A stretch of DNA of 5,273 nucleotides, taken from assembly GCA_020437045.1 (NCBI GenBank), contig JAGQWV010000644.1:1-5273 (forward strand). The letters are read 5' to 3'. Below, piece by piece: positions 1 to 5,200 of this stretch. Both the position numbers and the translations under genes were made by a program. Origin of the DNA: Saprospiraceae bacterium. Its GTDB lineage: Bacteria; Bacteroidota; Bacteroidia; Chitinophagales; Saprospiraceae. Below the pieces are notes generated by a model, which was given only the letters and a program-made list of their open reading frames with translations, ran no database searches and was not told the origin of the DNA. Numbering within the stretch: position 1 is the first letter of the stretch; each line of letters opens with the position of its first letter.

Positions 1-16
1 TCCGATCTTTGCTCAT
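1..16 (-). CDS. Possible start of a further minus-strand gene, cut by the window edge
   Basis: An ATG on the minus strand at 16-14 opens a frame reading M-S-K-D-R before the window ends. The same frame is open back to a TAG about 30 bases upstream, at roughly 46-48. No strong ribosome-binding site precedes the ATG. The position, about 200 bp beyond the stop of the small dehydrogenase subunit and on the same strand, would suit a third operon member. Five codons are far too few to identify a product or even to be sure this is a gene. It is listed only so that the edge is not read as empty. Confidence 0.2.
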
Positions 17-143
17 GGTTTCTAAGATCGCTTTGGTTAAGTCAGGCTATGTTATTTCCTCTCTTTTATTTTGTTTACTATGATTTATTACTACACTTTT
101 TGCGACTACCCACTAAATACGTGCAAGAGCCTAAAATTTTTAC

Positions 144-162
144 TTACTTACCATGAAAGTAA
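144..162 (-). terminator. Weak inverted repeat downstream of the dehydrogenase operon
   Basis: TTACTT (144-149) and AAGTAA (157-162) form a perfect 6-bp inverted repeat around a 7-nt loop, about 50 bp past the stop of the small subunit. The stem is AT-rich, and on the minus strand it is followed by GTAAAAATTTT rather than a clean T run. As an intrinsic terminator it would be poor, and a chance repeat in AT-rich DNA is a real alternative. I saw no better terminator between 1 and 213. Confidence 0.15.
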
Positions 163-213
163 AGCGAACCTATCTTAATCTGAAACAGATCTTTGTCACA
201 CACAAATGATCTT

Positions 214-843
214 TTACAATGCCCACGTACCTCCCACTTCTGCATACGGGATACAGCCCTTCCATTCACCAGGAATTTCATCAAATACGAGGGCTTCCTT
301 GGCTCCAACTTCACTGGTAAAATATCCGGTAATCGTTAATTGCCGGATAAAGTCAAAAAATTTGCTGCTACTTATATCGGAGGTCTGCACTTTTTCTCCT
401 TCATTAGCCATTTCTGCTGCCCTTTCCTCGTCCGACTTTCTGATGTTAGAGGTGCCGGAAAATTTTGCAAGGATTTGGTCTTTCTGGCCATCATTCAGGT
501 CCACGAATGCTTTCCCAAAATCAGTTTTTGCCACTCCATTAATTTCATCAAGACCTGCATAAAATTCTGCACGCTCTTCATCGGACGCTATATCCTTCAA
601 AAAAGAATCAATGTATCGATCGACCATGGCATCCTTGGCCCCGGGTGTATTCGTTTTCGGAATAATTCTTTCGGTAATTTCCGCCACCGTGATAGCTTGA
701 TCCGGTGCCAGGATTTCCGGGGTCCAGTCCAATGCTGTGGAGCTGGGCTTGCAGCCGGACATAACGGCCGCGATGGTTGAGGCTGATAATGCTCCTCCAA
801 TGATATAGGATGTACGACGAAGTGCTTCTCTTCTACTGATCAT
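214..843 (-). CDS. Gluconate 2-dehydrogenase subunit 3 family protein, Tat-exported, lipobox-like cysteine
   Basis: This is the small subunit of a membrane-associated GMC-type dehydrogenase. In related complexes it carries the Tat signal and takes the folded catalytic subunit across the inner membrane with it. The N terminus reads S-R-R-E-A-L (residues 3-8), a twin-arginine motif. A hydrophobic stretch (about 12-29) follows and ends in M-S-G-C31, a near-lipobox, so the mature protein may be a lipoprotein. The Gluconate_2-dh3 domain spans about 45-200. Recognisable parts are IIPKTNTPGAKDA (60-72) near its start and the C-terminal block with GYFTSE (173-178), IPGEW and GCIPY (196-200). At 209 aa it has the normal length for the family. 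It starts 18 bp after the GMC stop, with AGAAAGA directly before the ATG as a weak ribosome-binding site, so co-transcription is very likely. No cofactor-binding motif is seen. The family assignment is firm; lipidation is less certain because the residue at -3 is Met rather than Leu. Confidence 0.93.
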   Translation of the reverse strand: MISRREALRRTSYIIGGALSASTIAAVMSGCKPSSTALDWTPEILAPDQAITVAEITERIIPKTNTPGAKDAMVDRYIDSFLKDIASDEERAEFYAGLDEINGVAKTDFGKAFVDLNDGQKDQILAKFSGTSNIRKSDEERAAEMANEGEKVQTSDISSSKFFDFIRQLTITGYFTSEVGAKEALVFDEIPGEWKGCIPYAEVGGTWAL

Positions 844-861
844 TCTTTCTAATTTAAAGCC

Positions 862-2565
862 TTACATATTCATTTTCTTCAATTCATTTACCGCATGATC
901 TACGGCCCTGGCGGTCAAAGCCATATACGTCAATGACGGATTGACACAGGACGCCGATGCCATACATGCTCCATCCGTAACATAGACATTTGGGGCTGCC
1001 CATACCTGATTGTATTTATTCAATACCGAATTCTTCGGGCTGGTACCCATTCGTGCAGTGCCCATTTCGTGGATACCCAAACCGGGCGCCCCTGGTGTGT
1101 CATAGGTGCTTACATTTTTTAGTCCGGCCGCTTCCAACATTTCCGCTGCTGAATCAGCCATATCTTTGCGCATGGCCCACTCATTTTCTTTAAACTCACA
1201 GTCGAATGTTAAAGTGCTTTGACCGAAAGCATCTTTCAAATCTTCATTCAAAAACACCCTGTTTTCATGATTTGGCAACATCTCACCAAAACCGGTCAAT
1301 CCCATTCGCCACTTTCCCGGTTCGATCAATTCCTCTTTTAGTCCTTCACCAAAACCCAATTCCTTCACACTTCTACTCCAGGACAATCGACTGGCTCCTC
1401 CCTGGTATCCATAACCCCGGACAAAATCTTTCATCTTGGTGTTGCCATCCACATTTCTAAACCGGGGAATGTAGATGCCGTTTGGTCTTCGACCTTTGTA
1501 ATATTTATCGGTAAATCCGTCATATTCTCCTGATGCTCCGGTCCGAAAATGATGATCCATCAGATTGTGACCTAATTCTCCACTCTGATTACCCAGGCCA
1601 TTGGGATTAGCTTCATCCTTGGTGTTTAATAAAATAAAAGTACTCCCCAGGGTACTGGCACACAAAAACACCACATTGGCGTAAAATTCATGTACTTCCT
1701 GAGTTTCTGCATCAATTACCCGAACCCCCTTTGCCCGCTTGGCATCTTTATCATATATAATTGAATTTACGATAGAAAAGGGTCGAATCACCAGATTGCC
1801 TGTAGCTTCTGCTGCGGGGATGGTCGATGCATTACTGCTGAAATACGCACCATAAGGACATCCTCTGATGCACCGGTTACGAAACTGACAACTACCTCTG
1901 CCCATATGGGGTTGCGTCAAATTGGCTACGCGACCAATGGTCATGATCCGATCCGTAAAATTTTCCCGGATCTTGGTAGATACATGATCTTCCAGACAAT
2001 TAAACTCCATCGCGGGCAGGAACTTTCCGTCGGGAAGCTGGTGCAGACCTTCTGCTCTCCCCGATATGCCGGCAAAACTCTCCACATAATCGTACCAGGG
2101 TTCGATATCCTTATATCTGATCGGCCAGTCTGTTCCAACACCTTGCTCCGCATTGGCTCCAAAATCAAGATCGCTCCAGCGATAGCTCTGTCTGCCCCAC
2201 AAGAGCGATCTGCCGCCCACGTGATATCCTCTGATCCAGTCAAAGCGCTTTATTTCCGAATATGGATTTTCCAGGTCATTGACAAACCAGTGTTTGGTGG
2301 ATTCCCGGATGGTATATCCTGTTCTGCTTTGCTTCTCATAATTTTTCATTTCTTCCCTGGAGACCTGATCCCGGTTGGGAAGCTCCCAGCTATTGAGGGT
2401 AGCCGTAGGATAGTCGCCGTGCTTTACCATACGACCGCGCTCCAGCACCAAGGTTTTTAACCCTTTTTCAGTGAGCTCTTTAGCTGCCCAGCCACCACTG
2501 ATACCAGATCCCACCACAATGGCATCATAGGTAACCTCGTCTTTACCTTTAGAATTAAATAGCAT
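862..2565 (-). CDS. GMC family FAD-dependent oxidoreductase (catalytic subunit of a sugar/alcohol dehydrogenase)
   Basis: This flavoenzyme is predicted to oxidise a sugar or alcohol hydroxyl and pass electrons to a respiratory acceptor. The N-terminal Rossmann motif G19-S-G-I-S-G24 is followed by E42 at the end of the second strand, as expected for ADP-ribose binding. The GMC signature GGRSLLWG lies at 117-124. The C-terminal GMC domain has H499-E-M-G-T-A-R-M-G and V-N542-P, which fit the catalytic His/Asn pair of pyranose-2-oxidase-like members. C226, C232 and C236 (C-x5-C-x3-C, followed by PYGA) match the spacing I recall for the 3Fe-4S ligands of Burkholderia cepacia FAD glucose dehydrogenase. 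There is no signal peptide, so export probably depends on the Tat-bearing small subunit encoded next. At 567 aa it is a full-length family member. The ATG is preceded by AAAGAGAATC, a weak ribosome-binding site. Glucose or glucoside 3-dehydrogenase, gluconate dehydrogenase or an inositol/polyol dehydrogenase are all possible; the substrate cannot be read from sequence. No cytochrome partner is in the window. Confidence 0.95.
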   Translation of the reverse strand: MLFNSKGKDEVTYDAIVVGSGISGGWAAKELTEKGLKTLVLERGRMVKHGDYPTATLNSWELPNRDQVSREEMKNYEKQSRTGYTIRESTKHWFVNDLENPYSEIKRFDWIRGYHVGGRSLLWGRQSYRWSDLDFGANAEQGVGTDWPIRYKDIEPWYDYVESFAGISGRAEGLHQLPDGKFLPAMEFNCLEDHVSTKIRENFTDRIMTIGRVANLTQPHMGRGSCQFRNRCIRGCPYGAYFSSNASTIPAAEATGNLVIRPFSIVNSIIYDKDAKRAKGVRVIDAETQEVHEFYANVVFLCASTLGSTFILLNTKDEANPNGLGNQSGELGHNLMDHHFRTGASGEYDGFTDKYYKGRRPNGIYIPRFRNVDGNTKMKDFVRGYGYQGGASRLSWSRSVKELGFGEGLKEELIEPGKWRMGLTGFGEMLPNHENRVFLNEDLKDAFGQSTLTFDCEFKENEWAMRKDMADSAAEMLEAAGLKNVSTYDTPGAPGLGIHEMGTARMGTSPKNSVLNKYNQVWAAPNVYVTDGACMASASCVNPSLTYMALTARAVDHAVNELKKMNM

Positions 2566-2601
2566 GATTCTCTTTAATTTAAGTCAAGGGTGAAAAATTA
2601 A

Positions 2602-2625
2602 CAAATTAGCAATAGAATGATTGCT
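2602..2625 (-). terminator. Weak hairpin between the amidohydrolase and GMC genes
   Basis: AGCAAT (2608-2613) and ATTGCT (2620-2625) form a perfect 6-bp inverted repeat with a 6-nt loop. It lies about 60 bp after the amidohydrolase stop and about 45 bp before the GMC start. Read on the minus strand, the stem is followed by AATTTGTTAATTTTT, a U-rich but interrupted tail. Read on the plus strand, it is followed directly by six T. It could weakly terminate the amidohydrolase transcript, or stop antisense transcription out of the GMC gene. The stem has only two G-C pairs, so a chance origin cannot be excluded. Confidence 0.3.
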
Positions 2626-2657
2626 TTTTTATTGGCAAACGGGATTTAAATACAGAA

Positions 2658-2680
2658 ACGTACGTAATTACGAAATATTT
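2658..2680. promoter_or_regulatory. Cluster of short perfect palindromes upstream of the GMC operon
   Basis: ACGTACGT (2658-2665), CGTAATTACG (2663-2672) and AAATATTT (2673-2680) are three perfect palindromes packed into 23 bp, the first two overlapping. They lie about 95 bp upstream of the GMC start and only 7 bp past the amidohydrolase stop. This is a reasonable place for a dimeric regulator controlling the GMC operon, but no regulator gene is visible and no known operator consensus was recognised. Short palindromes are common in AT-rich spacers. Confidence 0.2.
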
Positions 2681-2686
2681 AACAGA

Positions 2687-4018
2687 TCACTTATAACGTT
2701 TACCATGCTTAATAATCAGGTCTACATCCTGCAATAAGTCGATATATCGGAGTACATCTCCTTTCACCGCAATGATATCAGCATACTTACCTTCGCTAAC
2801 CGTACCTACCTGATCATCAACTCCCATCAACACGGAAGGCCAGTAGGTAGCCCCTTTGATGGCGTACATAGGATCAATGCCAAATTCATTTACCCAAACA
2901 TCCAATTCGTGCCAGGTACTTTGGCTGTGAAACTTCATGGGAATACCACTATCCGTACCAATAATAAGGACCAGACCCGATTCTTTTAGCTGATTGAATT
3001 TACGCTGTAGGGTTGGTCTTCGAGTCGGCGTAATCTGAAAATAAGGCAACCTACCCGGATATCGAATGGACTGCTTTATATCCTGAATGATCGAATCAGG
3101 TAAATCAAGATGCCAGGAATCATTATCCAGGGATTCCGGATTGTCTCTGACATATTCGTAATTGTAAAGACCTTCGACGGTCGGACACCAAAACATGGGT
3201 CCCAAATTCATCTGTGCCGTTCGTTCTCTGATCATGGCTAATACATCATCAGGATATTCTGGAGCAGATGACAATCCTGTATGTTCAAAGCAGTCTACAC
3301 CTGCCAAAAGTCCGCGTCTGATTTCTTCAGGTCGATGGCTATGGGCTACCACGGTAAGATTATGCTTGTGTGCCTCGTCGACTACAGCATATACCTCATC
3401 CATTTCCATTTGATCCTGATCAATCAACTTAATGCAGTTTACCCCGGCATCAGCCAACTTTTTGACCTTGGCTCTTGCATCCTCGACTCCTTTTACCCCC
3501 CAGCGAAAATCTTCCGTACCCGGATATGGCTCGTGTTGTATGAAAGGACCGGAAACATACAGCGTCGGACCTGGTAATTTGCCACTATTGATATTATCGC
3601 GTACGGCAATGCTGGCCTCTAGCGGGCCTCCAAGATCACGGGCACTAGTCACTCCAGCCATGAGCAGTTGGTGGGCAGAGGCTGGCATAATTACATCTTT
3701 AAAGAGGGGAGGATATTTTTTATCCCAATAAGCATAATTACTATGCCCGTTTATCATAAGATGTACATGCATATCCCATAATCCCGGCATGACACTCATA
3801 CCTTCTGTTGAAATGATCTCTGCTCCATCCGGAATGGTAATTTTTCCTACCTGACCTATTTCCTTAATTCGTTCACCTTCGATGATGACCACACTATTTT
3901 GCAACGGTGTCCCTCCAAATCCGTCGATCAATGTGCCACCAACGAGTGCTTTCACCTGGGCATATGAACCCATCGAAAATTGAAGGATGAAAAATAGAAG
4001 TGTCGCGATTCTGTACAT
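2687..4018 (-). CDS. Secreted metal-dependent amidohydrolase (prolidase-like subgroup)
   Basis: This is predicted to be a periplasmic hydrolase of the amidohydrolase superfamily, acting on an amide, peptide or lactam bond in an unknown substrate. Residues 1-20 form a Sec signal peptide (hydrophobic core LLFFIL) ending SYA|Q21, typical of Bacteroidota exported proteins. A small beta domain, V-G-G-T-L-I-D-G (26-33), leads into the TIM barrel. Predicted metal ligands are all present: H84 and H86 (D-M-H-V-H), K197 (C-I-K-L-I, the likely carboxylated lysine), H226 (V-A-H-S-H), H246 (C-F-E-H) and D356 (G-T-D-S-G). The C-terminal GKYADIIAVKGD (410-421) closes the usual beta sandwich. At 443 aa it is full length and apparently intact. 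The lysine bridge favours the imidazolonepropionase/Xaa-Pro-dipeptidase-like subgroup, though such names are often overassigned and I infer no specific substrate. No Shine-Dalgarno sequence precedes the ATG. The 121-bp spacer to the GMC gene argues against a tight operon. Confidence 0.93.
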   Translation of the reverse strand: MYRIATLLFFILQFSMGSYAQVKALVGGTLIDGFGGTPLQNSVVIIEGERIKEIGQVGKITIPDGAEIISTEGMSVMPGLWDMHVHLMINGHSNYAYWDKKYPPLFKDVIMPASAHQLLMAGVTSARDLGGPLEASIAVRDNINSGKLPGPTLYVSGPFIQHEPYPGTEDFRWGVKGVEDARAKVKKLADAGVNCIKLIDQDQMEMDEVYAVVDEAHKHNLTVVAHSHRPEEIRRGLLAGVDCFEHTGLSSAPEYPDDVLAMIRERTAQMNLGPMFWCPTVEGLYNYEYVRDNPESLDNDSWHLDLPDSIIQDIKQSIRYPGRLPYFQITPTRRPTLQRKFNQLKESGLVLIIGTDSGIPMKFHSQSTWHELDVWVNEFGIDPMYAIKGATYWPSVLMGVDDQVGTVSEGKYADIIAVKGDVLRYIDLLQDVDLIIKHGKRYK

Positions 4019-4083
4019 AGTAAGCGCTTTTAATATTACAATGATATAGCCGGTTGGATCACCCGGTAAAAATTATCGACAAC

Positions 4084-4112
4084 CAAATTATGGAATTGGG
4101 GTAAATAGCAAC
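4084..4112 (-). promoter_or_regulatory. Candidate promoter of the amidohydrolase gene
   Basis: On the minus strand GTTG (4112-4109) is followed after 18 bases by TAATTTG (4090-4084), which ends about 65 bases before the start codon. This resembles the Bacteroidota -33 TTTG / -7 TAnnTTTG promoter, but the -7 element is one base short and the -33 element has one mismatch. The same TAATTTG heptamer also occurs on the minus strand at 2608-2602, upstream of the GMC gene, but there without a properly spaced -33 partner. AT-rich sequence gives such matches by chance. Confidence 0.25.
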
Positions 4113-4129
4113 TCTTAAATTAAAAGTTG
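4109..4129. promoter_or_regulatory. Near-perfect 21-bp palindrome, possible operator
   Basis: The half-sites CAACT (4109-4113) and AGTTG (4125-4129) flank an inner TTAA-A-TTAA core. Nine of ten base pairs are symmetric around the central A at 4119, with one mismatch pair (4114/4124). It overlaps the candidate -33 element of the amidohydrolase promoter and lies between that gene and a divergent plus-strand gene. That is where a dimeric repressor or activator could bind. No regulator gene is present and I recognise no known consensus. Confidence 0.3.
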
Positions 4130-4140
4130 GGACTCAATAT

Positions 4141-4175
4141 TACAAATTGAAAATGCATTGCTGCCTACAAATTGA
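4141..4175. repeat. Two copies of TACAAATTGA
   Basis: TACAAATTGA occurs exactly at 4141-4150 and again at 4166-4175, a 25-bp period, in the divergent intergenic region. The spacing is about two and a half helical turns, so the copies would face opposite sides of the DNA. They may be paired binding sites for a regulator or a chance repeat in AT-rich sequence. Confidence 0.3.
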
Positions 4176-4274
4176 TTCCCACTAAAAATAAAGAACAACA
4201 TTAAAGCAATAAACCATTTTCAAAGATAGTTTTTAAGTCGCATAAACCCTTAAACAGTGGCAAGAGTAAAAAAT

Positions 4275-4580
4275 ATGATCGATCTTAATATCCTGAAGCA
4301 TTACGCTTTAGCGACCACGTTTTTGTTCGTGCTACTAGCTACTTATGCCTTGGTTCTTGTATTTCAATATGGATTTTTGGAATCGATGCATTTGACGCAA
4401 GTGCAGAAATTGAGTACGATTCTATTCTTTCTGGTTTTGGGTACTAGCTTGGCCGGGGCTTTATTCAACCATATCGTCAACTACCAACCTAAATCACGAA
4501 ATGCTTTTGCATTCGTCTTTTCGGTAAGTTCACTAAAATTTCTGGCTACTCTGTTAGCCTTTCAGGTGTTAGGTCTCTAA
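4275..4580 (+). CDS. Small integral membrane protein with three predicted transmembrane segments
   Basis: I do not recognise this family. From the ATG at 4275 it gives a 101-aa protein beginning M-I-D-L-N-I-L-K. Three hydrophobic segments are visible, at about residues 11-32 (ending V-L-V-F), 46-67 (L-S-T-I-L-F-F-L-V-L) and 77-99 (A-F-A-F-V-F...). Short polar loops separate them, the second containing Q-P-K-S-R-N. By the positive-inside rule this K/R-containing loop would be cytoplasmic. The frame also opens at a GTG at 4257, adding six residues (M-A-R-V-K-N). I prefer the ATG because AAGAG lies 8 bases upstream of it and nothing like a ribosome-binding site precedes the GTG. The gene is transcribed divergently from the amidohydrolase. 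Size and topology recall small accessory membrane proteins of the Bacteroidota, but no catalytic or binding motif supports a function. Confidence 0.72.
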   Translation: MIDLNILKHYALATTFLFVLLATYALVLVFQYGFLESMHLTQVQKLSTILFFLVLGTSLAGALFNHIVNYQPKSRNAFAFVFSVSSLKFLATLLAFQVLGL

Positions 4581-4610
4581 CAGACTGATGAATGCAAGTC
4601 CACTATTCAT

Positions 4611-4637
4611 GATCCGCTAAGAGGATCTGTTTCCTTT
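4611..4637 (+). terminator. Possible weak terminator after the small membrane protein gene
   Basis: GATCC (4611-4615) and GGATC (4623-4627) form a 5-bp stem with a 7-nt loop, followed by TGTTTCCTTT. It lies 30 bp after the stop codon. The stem is short and the T run is interrupted by CC, so termination would be weak. A second inverted repeat, ATGAAT/ATTCAT (4588-4593 and 4605-4610), sits just before it and may be part of the same 3' structure. Confidence 0.25.
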
Positions 4638-4736
4638 AGCATAGCAAGATTTCCCCATCGATTTGAATCCTTTGGCTCAAGATCTGATCACCAACTGGTA
4701 GCTTGTTTTCTTAAAAAACATAAAAAAAGTTTTTAT

Positions 4737-4755
4737 CGTGCAAAATGAGTGCACG
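4737..4755 (+). promoter_or_regulatory. Perfect hairpin upstream of the 114-aa protein gene
   Basis: CGTGCA (4737-4742) and TGCACG (4750-4755) form a perfect 6-bp, G-C-rich inverted repeat with a 7-nt loop (AAATGAG). It lies 33 bases before the start codon and follows the strongly A/T-rich stretch at 4704-4736. As DNA it could be an operator; as RNA, a 5' leader hairpin. With only one T after the stem and no T run, it does not look like a terminator for the upstream gene. Confidence 0.35.
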
Positions 4756-4760
4756 GTAAA

Positions 4761-4774
4761 CTTCGTACTTCGTA
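4761..4774 (+). repeat. Tandem heptamer CTTCGTA x2
   Basis: CTTCGTA is repeated head to tail at 4761-4767 and 4768-4774, just after the hairpin at 4737-4755 and 14 bases before the start codon. It could be a binding site, part of the 5' leader or a simple slippage product. Nothing else in the window shares this repeat. Confidence 0.4.
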
Positions 4775-4788
4775 TCATCAATTAAAAC

Positions 4789-5133
4789 ATGATGATTATG
4801 TGTGAGAGCATTAATATCCAGGAAAGAATCGATACAGTTGCACTTGACCTTATAAAAGATGGAGGTAATTTTTTTGATCACAGTGCGGAAATCCTGGCGG
4901 ACTTCCTGGATTTGTGCCCGGAACAAAATGTGTGGATGTATGAGCCTGATCCTTCTGATCCGGAAGCACAACTAACTTATGCAACTTTTCGACTTCAGGC
5001 ATCAAATGGGACCACTTTTCACATGAGCTGTCTACTCAATGACCACAGTGAAGTATTGGAATGGATTGGGCCGCATGACGTAAGATTTCCGGAAAAAATC
5101 GAACCCATCATGGTCTCCGCTTTGGCCGCCTGA
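4789..5133 (+). CDS. Hypothetical protein, acidic and soluble, 114 aa
   Basis: I do not recognise this protein. It has no signal peptide or membrane segment and is rich in Asp and Glu, so it is probably cytoplasmic and acidic. The N-terminal half (about 9-42) looks helical: I-N-I-Q-E-R-I-D-T, then A-E-I-L-A-D-F-L. A proline- and acid-rich turn, Y-E-P-D-P-S-D-P-E (51-59), leads to a likely beta-rich half with TYATFRLQ (63-70), TTFHMSCLL (75-83) and VLEWIGPHDVRF (89-100). Three cysteines (5, 43, 81) are scattered with no metal-site spacing. ATG codons at 4789, 4792 and 4798 are all possible starts, and no Shine-Dalgarno sequence decides between them. Amphipathic patterning and amino-acid composition look coding. 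It is on the same strand as the upstream membrane protein gene, but a 208-bp gap suggests its own promoter. Function is unknown. Confidence 0.72.
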   Translation: MMIMCESINIQERIDTVALDLIKDGGNFFDHSAEILADFLDLCPEQNVWMYEPDPSDPEAQLTYATFRLQASNGTTFHMSCLLNDHSEVLEWIGPHDVRFPEKIEPIMVSALAA

Positions 5134-5165
5134 TTCCAGAGGAAAACTTTCATCAATGGAAAGGA

Positions 5166-5187
5166 TTTCATTCTGCTTTTCATTCTG
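5166..5187 (+). repeat. Direct repeat TTTCATTCTG x2
   Basis: TTTCATTCTG is present exactly at 5166-5175 and 5178-5187, a 12-bp period, overlapping the hairpin at 5173-5200. It may be a short tandem duplication that happened to create the hairpin. Confidence 0.35.
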
Positions 5188-5200
5188 AAAAACAAAGCAG
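5173..5200 (+). terminator. Bulged hairpin downstream of the 114-aa protein gene
   Basis: CTGC (5173-5176) and GCAG (5197-5200) enclose an inner hairpin of TTTTCA (5177-5182), loop TTC and TGAAAA (5186-5191), with a 5-nt bulge (ACAAA) on the 3' side. An alternative fold pairs CTGCTTT with AAAGCAG (5194-5200) around a 14-nt loop. It begins 40 bp past the stop codon, a normal place for a 3' structure. No T run follows on either strand, so intrinsic termination is doubtful. Confidence 0.25.

Noticed and set aside
1..155. A plus-strand frame open from position 1 to about 155, reading leucine- and phenylalanine-rich
   Set aside because: It has no start inside the window. Its composition is what AT-rich non-coding DNA gives when translated, and it ends well before any feature on that strand.
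206..780. Plus-strand open frames opposite the small dehydrogenase subunit (206-562, 340-780)
   Set aside because: They are antisense to a clear Gluconate_2-dh3 gene, and their translations are low-complexity Ser/Pro/Phe-rich with no family motifs.
1906..2460. A 184-aa plus-strand open frame inside the GMC gene
   Set aside because: It lies opposite conserved GMC motifs, including the GGRSLLWG signature region. It shows no domain of its own, so it is a mirror of the real reading frame.
4227..4234. TAGTTTTT as a -7 promoter element for the small membrane protein gene
   Set aside because: It lacks the final G of TAnnTTTG, and there is no TTTG or TTG at a suitable distance upstream.
4650..4680. 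A tRNA-like T-arm sequence (GATTTGAATCC)
   Set aside because: No flanking T-stem pairing, acceptor stem, anticodon arm or D-arm could be fitted around it.
4711..4971. An 86-aa minus-strand open frame overlapping the start of the 114-aa gene
   Set aside because: Its composition is basic and irregular, and it runs antisense through the better-patterned plus-strand frame and its leader. I judged the plus strand to be coding.
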